Shown: in pieces, positions 9,873-19,353 of the stretch
How the letters are laid out: each line of letters begins with the position of its first letter
Numbering within the stretch: the stretch's first letter is position 1
Translations under genes and position numbers: made by a program
NCBI GenBank assembly: GCA_947359465.1
Contig: OX375877.1
Coordinates: 27,167,235 to 27,231,234 of the forward strand
DNA from: Metellina segmentata
Lineage: Eukaryota > Arthropoda > Arachnida > Araneae > Tetragnathidae
Length of the DNA stretch: 64,000 bases
Direction of reading: 5' to 3'
Notes under the pieces: generated by a model
What the model saw: only the letters and a program-made list of their open reading frames with translations
The model's database searches: none
Told to the model about the DNA's origin: nothing

Positions 9873-10667
9873 TATGACAAAAAAATCGACGCACCAAGAA
9901 GGAGTTGTCCGATTACGAAAAAAAAATTGGTGGATGTGAAGAACATATATAGAAAACAAGCGATTAAAATTTAAAAACATTTGAAAGATTTATGTCAGAG
10001 TTTGACCGTTACAAAGAAAGGAAGTCAATAAGGCGTAGGTCCACCTCTGGCCTTGATTCAAGCTGTCACCCGGTGTGGCATAGACTGAAAATGTTCCCGG
10101 ATGGTATCCTAGGAAATGTTTTGACAAATTGTCTAAAACTGTCGGGATTAATGGTCGACATTCCGGGATGGTTGCAATCGCCTTCCCATAACATCCCAAA
10201 TATGCTCTATGGGAGAGGGATCAGGAGACCTAGCTGGCCAATGAAGTGTTGGGAAAGCTTCAAGACAATTCATAGCAACACGTGCCGTGTTCGTCTGGGC
10301 ATTATCTTGTTGAAAAGTAAGTCCGGTGCAAAAGGAAAGGTAACACAACCTTTCGTAGAATGTCGTCTATATGCCGTTGTGCTGTAAGTGTGCCAAAAAT
10401 GACTACCAAAGGGGTCCAGCTATCAAAGGAGATGGAACCTCAGATCCTAACTCCTTGTTGTGGGCATGTATGGCGTGTGATAGTAAGGGCATGATCTCCT
10501 CGCTGCCCTGGACGTCTCCAGATACGTCTGCGGTTGTTGTCAGGACACAGATGGAAAATGGACTCGTCACTAAAGACTGTACATCCCCAGTTAGCGCCGT
10601 TCCAAGTTAATCGAACCCGGCCTCACTGTAATTCTGCGCCTTTTTGGTGTGTCGATTTTTTGTTATA
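9873..10667 (-). mobile_element. Tc1-like element, internally deleted, TA-flanked
   Basis: The ends TATGACAAAAAAATCGACGC (left) and, read inverted, TATAACAAAAAATCGACACA (right) form terminal inverted repeats next to TA at 9873-9874 and 10666-10667. At about 795 bp it is half the usual 1.6 kb, having lost much of the transposase N-terminal part. The transposase runs on the minus strand. Confidence 0.8.
10148..10600 (-). pseudogene. Tc1 (DD34E) transposase fragment, frameshifted
   Basis: Three catalytic blocks are present in different frames. DESIFHLCPDNNRRRVW is at about 10515-10570 (first Asp), LTFQQDNAQTNTARVAMNC at 10263-10321 (second Asp at 10304-10306), and WPARSPDPSPIEHIWDVMGR beyond it (the Glu). 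Thirty-two residues separate the last two catalytic residues, two fewer than the DD34E norm. An in-frame stop and a frameshift lie between the first and second blocks. The N-terminal DNA-binding region is absent. It is dead; in its intact form it would cut and paste the element at TA. Confidence 0.85.
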
Positions 10668-10724
10668 GAGTATATTTACTGTGATGATTTTACACACTTT
10701 GTGAACTCTTGAAAACGTGTTTTA

Positions 10725-10940
10725 CCCTCTTGCTGGTATCACGTCATTGGCAAAACGAACCAGATCTGGATGGTCGAGATATCTCGTCACTAGAAAATAC
10801 TGACCCGATCTTGATCTCGCAATCAGCAGAAAACAATAATATTATCAGCATTCGGAATTCAATTGACAGTCATGATAACGAAGTATCTCGTGATTAGCAA
10901 AATTGGTTAGGTTTTGATGGACGAGATATCTCGGTGTGTT
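10725..10940 (+). mobile_element. TTAA-family MITE, eroded ends
   Basis: It starts CCCTCTTGCTGGTATCACGT after TTTA. It carries GATGGTCGAGATATCTCGTC and ATGGACGAGATATCTCGGTG subrepeats plus AACCAGATCTGG. A TTAA stands at 10939-10942, but the terminal GGG expected before it is not preserved. Confidence 0.6.
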
Positions 10941-11102
10941 AATTGTCTTCTGTTTTGAAGCTGTATATCGCTTCTTTGGACCAAACGCCTACACTGGTAC
11001 CCGATACTTTATTAAAAGCTTAAAAAACCTCGGTATCAAATTTGGCTAGGATAACATGGCCACTAATAATCCGACCATGGTAAATCGGAGTTGAAATAAT
11101 TA

Positions 11103-11700
11103 CGTTTTCACCATTCTGGTGGAAACAAACTCAAATTATAGATTATACGAGTGTGTGGTGCTACTTGCAAGTTACTTCAGAATTCAGATAAGAAGAGTCA
11201 CTTTCATTCGCTAACCCTCAAAGTGGATTCGACTAGATATATCGTCCATCAAGATGCAACCAATTTTACTAATTAAGAGATATATCGTCATCAAGATAAT
11301 GTCGATTGTTTAATGATGACGAGATCAAGATCTGGTCAGATTTTCCTAATGACGAGATGTCTCGTCTAACCAGATATGGTCAATTTTGTCATTGACAAGA
11401 TATCCCTCAGAGACAACAACCACCAAGAGGGTTAAATCGAGGATACGTCAAGGAAAATTCCAAATATTGAACTGAGAAATTTAATTATCTTAACTTCTAC
11501 CTAAAGTGCCACTGTATTTTAATTCTGACCGAAACAAACTCAAATAATAGTGCACAAGTATAATGCTATCGGCAGTTTAATTCAGAATTCAGAAAAAAAA
11601 AGTGTCACTTTTATGCTTTAAATTGAAGATGCATCGTGAAAAATCCAAAGTATATTGAGCAAGGAAATTTATCTTAAATCACGATGCTACAGGCCAAAAT
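11103..11700 (+). repeat. Direct duplication, first copy split by a MITE
   Basis: The sequence around GGAAACAAACTCAAATTATA and TTCAGAATTCAGATAAGAAG (11112-11214), continuing after 11432 with GAAAATTCCAAATATTGA, recurs uninterrupted at 11528-11672 (AAACAAACTCAAATAATAG, TTCAGAATTCAG, GAAAAATCCAAAGTATTGA-like). The second copy gives the empty site TGCTTTAAATTGAAG for the insertion at 11215-11431. Confidence 0.75.
11215..11431 (+). mobile_element. TTAA-family MITE, 217 bp, with paralogous empty site
   Basis: The ends are CCCTCAAAGTGGATTCGACT (left, after CTAA) and ACAACAACCACCAAGAGGG (right, before TTAA at 11432-11435). The interior holds GACGAGATGTCTCGTC and GATCAAGATCTGGTCAG. The TTAA duplication with CCCT-type termini is the signature of piggyBac-like transposition; the element itself is non-coding and would have moved in trans. 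Confidence 0.8.
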
Positions 11701-12141
11701 GCCCATTTTATTCACAAAACCATCGACGAATGCTCAATCACAAAGTTTCATTCGTATTAATTCTTTCCATAAATGTCATTGTTCTTTGTGTTCTAGAAAA
11801 AAAATTCAAGGTCTCAAATTGTGTCCCGGATCACAAGCCCGGTTACTCGAACTGTAACACCGGAACGCTGGAAAATGAACTCAAGATTGAGTTAAATAGC
11901 TCGTTAAATGCGACATTTTTTGTTTTTGTTCATAGTCTTGACACCTATTTTCTCTGGGACAGCTTAAAACCGTTGGATTGAGCAAAAACGTGCAGGAAAT
12001 AGTTGGAAACAGGAAGTTAAGTGGGAAAATGGCAAAGGGTTTTATTTTGTCGGAGGGAAAGATTCTATAATTATATTGTGTACACATTCACACTTGTGGC
12101 GAAACTTAGCCACCACTACAAAAATTAACTCACAGTACATT
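11701..12141. other. Unassigned interval
   Basis: A 108-codon frame (11655-11981) exists, but its residue content shows no domain, and the sequence around it is repeat-rich. I do not call it a gene. No RNA or terminal repeat is seen. Confidence 0.35.
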
Positions 12142-12836
12142 TAGGGTTGCCAGAAGATAAATATCAGAAAAGAGAACATTTGGTAAAATTATTTTGAAAA
12201 AAAGGAGGACACAAAAAGTGAAAATCAAGAGAAGTTTTTTAATTATTTCCGAATAAATGTTCGATCATTTGAAAAACTCGCGGGAAAAATTCCTGACAAG
12301 ATTAAGTCTCTAAATACATGGATGAGACTACCTCCAATACAATTCTCTACATCCCAATGATCCGCCTGTTTAGAATTTCGATTAATAAATGAACTGCAAA
12401 CAATATTATATTCTTTTAACTTTATCATACAAACATCTATTTGATATCCTAATGAGACGGTTTAACATGGAGCTCGATATACAATAAAGGTTTAATTTCC
12501 TGGTAATACGTTTATGCTTTTTATGCTTCGTACAATGTACTAGATTTAGTACGGATTTGAATAGTTGTGGTTTACACATAACGACATAGTAGGCAATCTG
12601 AATATAGTAGCGCGTAAAGTTTGAAATGTGAAATATATTTTATCCCAATCCAAAATAATGAAAAACGAGAACAAAAAGTGAACAGCCGAAAAAAGAGGGA
12701 AAAAAATCCGACTTAAAAAATAGAGTGGGAAAAAAAAGAGGACAAAAAAGATCCGACTTGAAACCGAGAGTGAAAAAAAGATCTGTGCAGAAAAAGAGGA
12801 CATGTTCTCTTTAAAAGAGATGTTCTGTCAACCTTA
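12142..12836. mobile_element. hAT-type non-autonomous element, 695 bp
   Basis: The termini TAGGGTTGCCAGAA (left) and TAAGGTTGACAGAA (right, inverted) form imperfect inverted repeats. The flanks AGTACATT (12134-12141) and AGTACAGT (12837-12844) give an 8-bp target duplication with one mismatch, the hAT hallmark. The interior is purine-rich near the right end (AAAAAGAGG repeats) with GAACATGTTCTC and no transposase. Confidence 0.7.
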
Positions 12837-13149
12837 AGTACAGTAGTATACTAGCAGGGTAATCTATTTCGATCATGTACTTTTTGATAGCCAGTTGCAC
12901 GGTCTTTCACATGTCTTGCTGAACACTTGAACAACAATTAATCGTCTTGAGCAACACTCAATTTTAGCTTTCGAAAACTAAAAAGTGGAATTTTGAATTA
13001 GTCTTCGAATAAACATTGTATGTTCACAGGAAAGAAATCTAAAAGCTGCATTTGAACAACTTATTGCGTCAGAATTTTAGGAGCAGTTCTAATTGTTATA
13101 TATTCCAGTTTTAACTTGTCGTTTCACTTTCCAAGAACTCCCTTTTTAA

Positions 13150-13300
13150 TAGGACTATGGTTGATTGGTTTTTATGGCGCTGGTAATATTTGACCACAAG
13201 ACAAACATCATCAAGCAATGGCCATGCTCACAAGGAAAGTTTTACTGACATCGAAGAGAAATACACATACGAAAGAATCGAAGCAAACAAGGTTATAAAG
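13150..13300 (-). repeat. SINE4 fragment
   Basis: ACCACAAGACAAACATCATC and AAGCAATGGCCATGCTCACA match the bodies at 32300-32510 and 56540-56720 (ACAAGACATACATCAAGTAATGG and its relatives). The tRNA-like head is not recognisable in this copy. Confidence 0.5.
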
Positions 13301-13521
13301 TAAAATAATTCTGTAATGACAAATTAAAGGCTTTCAGACATTAACGGGACTAAATATTTTGTGAATAATGTAGATTGATGACTAATCAAACTAACTCCGT
13401 GATTCAGTTAATCGTACAAAATTGAACTTTTGACCAAGAGAAAAGGGCAGGGATGTGTGAGCCTACTGAACAACCTAGAATTTAATAGCAAAAAGAAGTC
13501 ACTTAAATAATGCCCTACCTA

Positions 13522-13868
13522 TTATAGAAAATTGTTGACAGTTTGATCGATCTCTTCGTTATGACCTTCATTGCAAACAGCATATTGATTCACCAAACCC
13601 ATGGCATTGTCAAACATTGTGTTAATGGTAGGCACTGTCTTTGAAATCTGTTTAAAAATTTTCTTTTGTAAATTTGTAACAGTTAGGGCACGTGCTGCCC
13701 TCTGACCAGCCTTGAAATTGAGTTTCTCAAAAAGGAGTTTTGTTGTTTATTTAATTCGGAATGCTTGATAAACGGGACAACTAAAATTCCCAGTGCATGT
13801 TCAATTAGACGTACCACATGAACATTTGGAACAGGCACGTTCCTGTTCGAAGGTAAGCCGCATTTAAA
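13522..13868 (-). pseudogene. Unrecognised coding relic, one frameshift
   Basis: On the minus strand, a frame from 13868 runs to about 13750 (it includes VPVPNVHVVRLIEHALG). Another frame (13522-13746) carries on with FEKLNFKAGQRAARALTVTN and ends at TAA 13522-13524. The two appear to be one former reading frame broken near 13747. Residue composition is protein-like (amphipathic, few low-complexity runs) in a region where random frames are short. No start codon or splice site is clear. I do not recognise the family. It may be a retrogene piece, a transposon protein or an endogenous viral fragment; nothing here decides which. Confidence 0.45.
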
Positions 13869-13929
13869 TTACACCTTACACACATGTAATTGAGCCTTCG
13901 CATTTTCCTCCACGCCAGAACCTTAACTT

Positions 13930-14420
13930 TCACCTAGAACATCGCGCAATCCGAAATAGCTCTAAAACAAAGGATTCCGCCTCAATTTTTCCAGCATAAT
14001 TCGAAAATCCGACGCAGACGCCGCAATATATGAGTCAATGACTCCTCGGGACGAGACAAAGATCGAGCGGATAAAAAAGCAGAAAAATCACTCGCGATTT
14101 AAACAATAAAACAACCACAGAGAGCGAGGAAGAACACGATGTTGATGGCCGTCACTTCCCCATATGTGCTTGACGCGCCTTCGCACGTATTTGTGGATAA
14201 TCTGCACCAATTGGGCAACCAGGAATCGCAGCATCGAACAACGGCTGGATAATGAGACGGGAGATTTATTTATTTGCTTATTTATCGGTATAATGATGCG
14301 ATTTATTAATGATGCGACATCTTTTCCACGCTTGATTAAATCTTCGGGGGTATCGCTTTCGATGTAGTGTTTTTGTAGAAAACATCATTACGGGATCTTC
14401 AGCTGGTAGTTCGAGGAAAA
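13930..14420. promoter_or_regulatory. Candidate conserved non-coding block
   Basis: The composition is more balanced than the flanks, with few repeats and several transcription-factor-like words: ATGAGTCAATGACTC (two overlapping AP-1 half-sites), TTTATTAATGATGCGA and GACGCGCC. There is no coding frame of quality. It looks like regulatory DNA under constraint, but that is inference from texture alone. Confidence 0.3.
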
Positions 14421-15028
14421 GAGACTGGAAAAATTGGTATTGATTCCCTGTTTCTATGAAAAATGTATGGGGGAATCATCGCACAGCGAAGTTTTAAGGT
14501 CATGGTTTGGAGATGGCAATTGCAATGTGGTCAATTAGTTTTTCTGATCTAAAATGGGTACTCCATTTCTTTATATTCCATATATCCTTGCTCTCGTATG
14601 ACAATCGAATGAATTATTTCTTTGCATGCCTGAAATATTTTGGTTTTTAATGTGTTTAGCTTCGCTACAATATGGCCTTATTTCAAGTATGAACTATCTT
14701 TAATGCTTAGAGCATCAAAATGCTACTTAAGAATTAATTACATAAGTGGCTTTTAAAGTAATCCGGACGTCTTGCCTATTACCATTGCTTCCCATGTTAA
14801 AATTACATTTCTTTTTACCGAATCTAATTGTCATAGGCACTATATTTCCCACACATATTCATTTGAATAGTTGTAAATACTTAAGCCGCCATTTTGTTGT
14901 TTACATATTTTTTTATGGTAGTTTAATTAACATGTGTAACGCTCAGTTTATTTAAAAAAAGTAAAATGTTAAATTTTTTGCTTATTAAACGCTGTGGTAA
15001 AAAAGCGTGTTTTAATCTAAAACTTAAT
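14421..15028. other. Unassigned AT-rich interval
   Basis: No supported gene, element or RNA is seen. Confidence 0.4.
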
Positions 15029-15358
15029 TCACCAAAATTTCAGGATTGGATTGGATTTTTTTGGATTACATTGTCGCAAGATCCAAAAGATTCGAAGTTT
15101 TCGTCTGATAATTTTTTGAAAAGGTAAAATGGTGGTAAAATATATGTTGTTATTGTTGTTGCTGATCCCTGTAGCCCAGCAGAGCGAGACTAGGTCCATG
15201 ATATCGCACACTCTCAAGAAATCAATGACCAATAATGGTCGCTCCAGAAGATCTTCTTTATCAAGTCCCAAGCACTCAAGGATATGATCCGGAGTGACCT
15301 GGCCTTTGGAACACTTGTTACAAATTGGAAAGTCCTTTTCTTTGTTGGCATAAGTCAA
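15029..15358 (-). pseudogene. Non-LTR retrotransposon ORF2 C-terminus and (AAC)n tail
   Basis: The minus-strand frame encodes ICNKCSKGQVTPDHILECLG, a zinc-knuckle (C-X2-C-X8-H-X3-C), then a DKEDLLERPLLVIDFLRVC stretch and IMDLV. In arthropod, notably spider, LINE proteins this pattern closes ORF2 after the RNase H-like region. It runs into the 3' end GGGATCAGCAACAACAACAA at about 15150-15170, so the frame simply reads through the tail (the run of Asn). The rest of ORF2 is absent: a 5'-truncated copy. Its tail resembles the SINE1 tail, suggesting a shared mobilisation machinery. Confidence 0.7.
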
Positions 15359-15370
15359 TGTTTTGAGGTG

Positions 15371-16093
15371 GCCACTACGAGGTAAAATATTTAGAGAAAT
15401 CTAACTGAAAAGGCATTCGAAAGACTCCACATACGAATCTGACACCCTTTAAAACATTTTAAAAATACTCTCCGAACAACGACAAGTATACAACATAGAT
15501 GATCCACCCTCAAAACAAAAGCCTTCAATCCTTTTGAAGAGAAAAAAATATAACTTAAAAATAATCAGCATGATTAGGGTTCTATTTCAGAGACAGTTTC
15601 ATCGAAAATTGCACTCCCAGCTCAGAGAATCCCCTCTCACTTTTCATCATTATCATTTTTTTTTCTCAAGAAGATCTCGAAGACACATTCTCGGGTTTCA
15701 GGCTGCCTTAATCTGGTGGGATCAGCGTGGGTGGGATGGATGAATCTAGACACTAATGTAGACTTTATGTGGGTCACCTTTAACATTGCCCCCACTTTCC
15801 TCACTTTGAGAGAGATATAGGGAGTTACTTAACTTCTTGCAGGTCCTTTCCACGCTCTAAGTTCCATGTGTTTATAAATTTCCTAGCATTTTCTTACTTT
15901 CGATGTTTTCATGTGTGATGTATCATATACTGATGCTTCTTAAATAATCGTTTCATAGGAAGTAAGCAGAACTTACTGTGTTTTATTTCTGTCTAGTTCC
16001 AGCACTAGCCATTTTACTACTAGTAAGTTCATCTAAAATATTCCGCTTTGTTCCCAATTCACATAACCAACAGAGATATACTTGTGTATCATA
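15371..16093. other. Unassigned interval
   Basis: A pyrimidine-rich stretch (15590-15670) and short frames only. No supported gene. Confidence 0.4.
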
Positions 16094-16678
16094 TCGCACC
16101 CTGGCAAGAAAAGTGACACAACTCAAAATTGCAGAATTTGAGAAACATAAGCTTAAAGGATACTAAAAAACTTATATTGAAATAAATCTGCATTGGGGTT
16201 AAGGTATTAGCCTCTAGATAGGAAGGTTCCTAATTCGAATCCGGGTCCGGGCATGGATGTTTGTAAGCGTATGGTGTAGAGGTGGCTGGTGCACCTTAAA
16301 TCTGTTGTGGCCGAAAGTCCTCACGTTGGGTTGGTGTGGAAGTTTGGAGTGTGCGGTGCCAGCTCAGGTGTTGCCTCGTCATATGACCGTGGTTCAAAAT
16401 AACGTGGTGTTGTCCTCGGATCTTTCCCTTAAGGGATTGATCCCGGACCGTCGTCAATAGCCCGTTGTGATGCTCTAGTACGACGTTATCTAAAAATTAC
16501 CAATTAGATTGAAATAGCATGAGCTTCTTTAAAATTTTAGGTAAGTATTTATGGTGGTAAATTCTATTATATTCTATAGAATAATAATATAACGCGCTGG
16601 GGCATCTCATACATACATTTCAATAACATAACATCAAAATTTTTAATTTTGATGTGTGTCATTCTTTCTGGGGTGCGA
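16094..16678 (+). mobile_element. TA-flanked MITE (copy 1), carrying a nested SINE
   Basis: The ends TCGCACCCTGGCAAGAAAAG (left) and, inverted, TCGCACCCCAGAAAGAATGA (right) lie next to TA at 16092-16093 and 16679-16680. Without the 323-bp SINE2 and its duplicated target, the element matches 44392-44648 (shared ATTTATGGTGGT, TTCTATTATATTCTATAGAA, CATCTCATACAT). It is non-coding. TA flanks and length fit a Tc1/mariner-type MITE. Confidence 0.75.
16185..16507 (+). mobile_element. SINE2, full-length, 323 bp, nested
   Basis: It is flanked by ATTGAAATA at 16176-16184 and 16508-16516. The uninterrupted MITE at 44392-44648 shows a single TATTGAAATAG at this place, so the limits are firm. The head holds a B-box-like AATTCGAATCC (16232-16242) preceded by a weak A box. 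The body is the reference for other copies, ending in a GACCGTCGTCAATAGCCCGT block, TAGTACGACGTTA and ATTACCAATTA. Pol III-transcribed retroposon, non-coding. Confidence 0.8.
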
Positions 16679-16680
16679 TA

Positions 16681-17224
16681 TCATTAATATAATTTGCCTA
16701 CTATAGTGGTTTCATTTTTATAAGATGCTACCCCCAACATGGTAATTTGTTTTGTTTTTTACATTTTAAAATACCACCCGATACCTTGCGAATGTTTCCT
16801 ATTAAAAAATTAATTTAGTTTCCAAAGAGAGATCTTAAATATGAAGGATTTGGTGTATTGTGTCAGAAGTAGATTATATGAAAACAATATATCCCCGGTG
16901 AGAAGGCATACATCCAATTTTTATAACGCAGACTCTAACGGCCTGCTGAGAAAAGGGCCAGGGTAAATTTATTTAAAAATATGCATTTTCTTACTATAAA
17001 GTACACGCATCTTGCAGCAGCAAAAACAAAGATACAATTTAAATACATAGAACAAAACATAAGAAAGATCGAATCAATCCATCCTATCCACTGTTTGCTA
17101 TTGATTACATTAATTAACAACTGTGATGGAATTTCGAATGGATAGTCAAATGAAGTCAAATTTCTTAGAGAACACACAGGCAAACACGTAATGAACAAAG
17201 AGCCCCTTAGGAACAGAAGTTCTG
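16681..17224. other. Unassigned interval
   Basis: A 105-codon minus-strand frame (16935-17252) has no recognisable domain and overlaps the TTAA MITE end. No supported gene. Confidence 0.35.
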
Positions 17225-17228
17225 TTAA

Positions 17229-17544
17229 CCCTCCTAGTGGTTGTCTTGACAACGTGTCGTCATTAGCAAAGCCTTTATCGGATCATGAATTTTGTCATTA
17301 GGAGAAAGCTGACCAGATCTTGGTTTCATAATTATCAAAAACCAGCATCTTTATGATGAGATATACAGTTATTAGTAAAATTGTTCTGATGTTAATAAAC
17401 GAGATATCTCGTCATTAGTATAAAATTGATCAGATATTAATTTCAAGATTTAAAAAAATGTACATAATTTTCATGATATCTGATCATCAACAAAATTGTT
17501 CAGATGTTGATGAACGAGATATCGCGTTAAAATCACTTGGAGGG
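17229..17544 (+). mobile_element. TTAA-family MITE, complete, 316 bp
   Basis: It is flanked by intact TTAA at 17225-17228 and 17545-17548. The termini are CCCTCCTAGTGGTTGTCTTG and, inverted, CCCTCCAAGTGATTTTAACG. The interior is a degenerate series of about 38-60 bp subrepeats built on TTGATNNACGAGATATCTCG, TCATTAG and CAGATCTT; GAGATATCTC is a perfect palindrome. There is no open frame. The TTAA target and CCCT termini point to a piggyBac-type transposase acting in trans. It is the reference copy for nine or so others in the window. Confidence 0.85.
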
Positions 17545-17548
17545 TTAA

Positions 17549-18364
17549 TTTTTAATTTGTTTAAATATGACATGAATATGAAATATGTACTTGCGTAAAT
17601 ATGTTTGCGTTAAAGTCGACTGTGTCCAATCTCAAAACAAATTAAACGTTTATTTATATTAAAATGTTTGATGTTGGGAAATTTTATAAAGGTTTCTGTC
17701 CCGTTGCCAGTTGTGGTGGAGTTCCAGTAGCACAAATGTGGTTATACTTAAAAGGGAAAGGGGTTGCTATACACAAATCACGTTTGACTATCGCCGTAGG
17801 CAATAATTTGTTTCGCCGACCTTAATCGCGGCTATACCTTCCGGCACCGAACTTCAAACTTGGAGTCTGGGGCCACGTTCACTTGAGGCGTTTCAACGCG
17901 CGCTTGGCGAGGATAGCAATGTCCCGTTTTCCGTAAGCATAAAATTGTGTTTTTGTATTCCTCTAATTCAAGTTTTTATCCTTGCGATCGTTAAAGAGCA
18001 GGACCCTGAGAGCCTCGCCAAACGCGCCTCATGTGAGCGGGGCCTGAAACCACACTAAAGTCGCCAATTGTGGGTGCCCAATGTTTACATTACACTATGT
18101 TACGATGTAACCTGTCCCCTAATTTAGTGAGTAGATTCGTCTAAAACCACGTGACTGAAAATGCCAACTCTCCTTTGCATGCTATTGCAGTGTTCGATTT
18201 ACTTGATTGTTGTGTATTTTCTTTTGGGAGGCAGACCCTCTGTCAATATACCGAAAGATGCAAATTTGCCTATGTAATGGAATTTGATGTGCGATACGTG
18301 CACCTGTCACGAAAAACATGTTGGTCATAAAAAAATCCGAGTGTTTATTCAAATCAACTAACAT
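17549..18364. other. Unassigned interval
   Basis: The sequence between the MITE and the candidate regulatory block. A GCGCGCTTGGCGAGG stretch near 17900 and CTCGCCAAACGCGCC near 18014 (close inverted matches) bracket about 100 bases; otherwise nothing supported. Confidence 0.35.
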
Positions 18365-18860
18365 CTGCTATTGCTAATTAAATTTCCACCAGCTCTGCAT
18401 ATCACCCAACTCTCAATCTTTAACTGACGCATTTAATTAAAAACGAGTTGTACACGTTTCATTTCATTACAGGCACAATACCTCGAGGTTTTTTTCACCC
18501 ACTTCCAAACTCCACTCAATTAGATTGATACAATCCCATGCAAATTAACCGAGCACTTTTTGAATCCATAGCGACTGCCGCAGCGAAGAACAAGTCGTTA
18601 ATATTCCACTGCTGTACTTATCAGGCCAGATAGCATAAAGTATGGCGAACAATTAACTCGCCGTTTCAATAAAACTTGCAGGGAGAGTGAACGGAACAAT
18701 TAAAATTTGTTTCACTTGGCGGTCTTGCACAATGCAGCGGAAACAAATAGCCATGCCATGGCACAATGCGAGCGATCGTTAAATCGACGACTGAATTATG
18801 CCGGGGTTGGAAGAGATTAATAGATGCTAATTTGCATATAGATTCGATTATTTAACTTGG
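18365..18860. promoter_or_regulatory. Candidate enhancer / conserved non-coding element
   Basis: The block is free of recognisable repeats and dense in developmental factor sites. Octamers ATGCAAAT at 18538-18545 and ATTTGCAT at 18830-18837 are perfect POU sites, the latter inside ATGCTAATTTGCATAT. Homeodomain words GCTAATTAAA and TTTAATTAAA, a TTGATAC/ATCGATT series and GCGATCGTTAAATCG also occur. It has no coding frame. Role inferred only from motif density and texture. Confidence 0.35.
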
Positions 18861-19353
18861 CTTCCCTTCTTAAAATGGTGGCGCTGTGCAGATTAGTTCG
18901 AGAGGGAATTTTCATTACGATGTACTGTTATGCGTCGTTTGCGAAAAGCTTGGACTGAAATGAAGTGATATAGTTTATTAGAAATTTAAGAAACAGGTTG
19001 GGCCTCTACTTGCATTTTTCTTGTCGCGGCGACCAAATCGCTGCAGCAGAAAATCTACAAGGTGCACACACACTGCAATAGATAAATCGCTGAATTAGAA
19101 CAGTTTTCCAATGAATGTCATTGAAACTACTTGTGTGATCGGTCTTTTGCTTCGAGAGAGGTAAACGGAGGAAAAATCGTAAATGGGTACATCCAATAAC
19201 AAGTCAAAAGATTATTGAAAGGGAACTATTGAAAGGGTCATTTTAAGATTTATGTGAGCACCCTTGGCGAAGTTTTTCCAGTATTACCGAATGACAAAAA
19301 GTAGTTATCATGAATTGTTGGGAATAATTGGTTCATCAATAAAAATATTCAAT

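Noticed and set aside
11655..11981. 108-codon + strand frame
   Set aside because: It begins inside the local direct duplication and shows no domain or signal; likely chance.
18365..18860. Protein-coding exon in the conserved-looking block
   Set aside because: All frames are interrupted within short distances and no splice-site pair frames a stretch.
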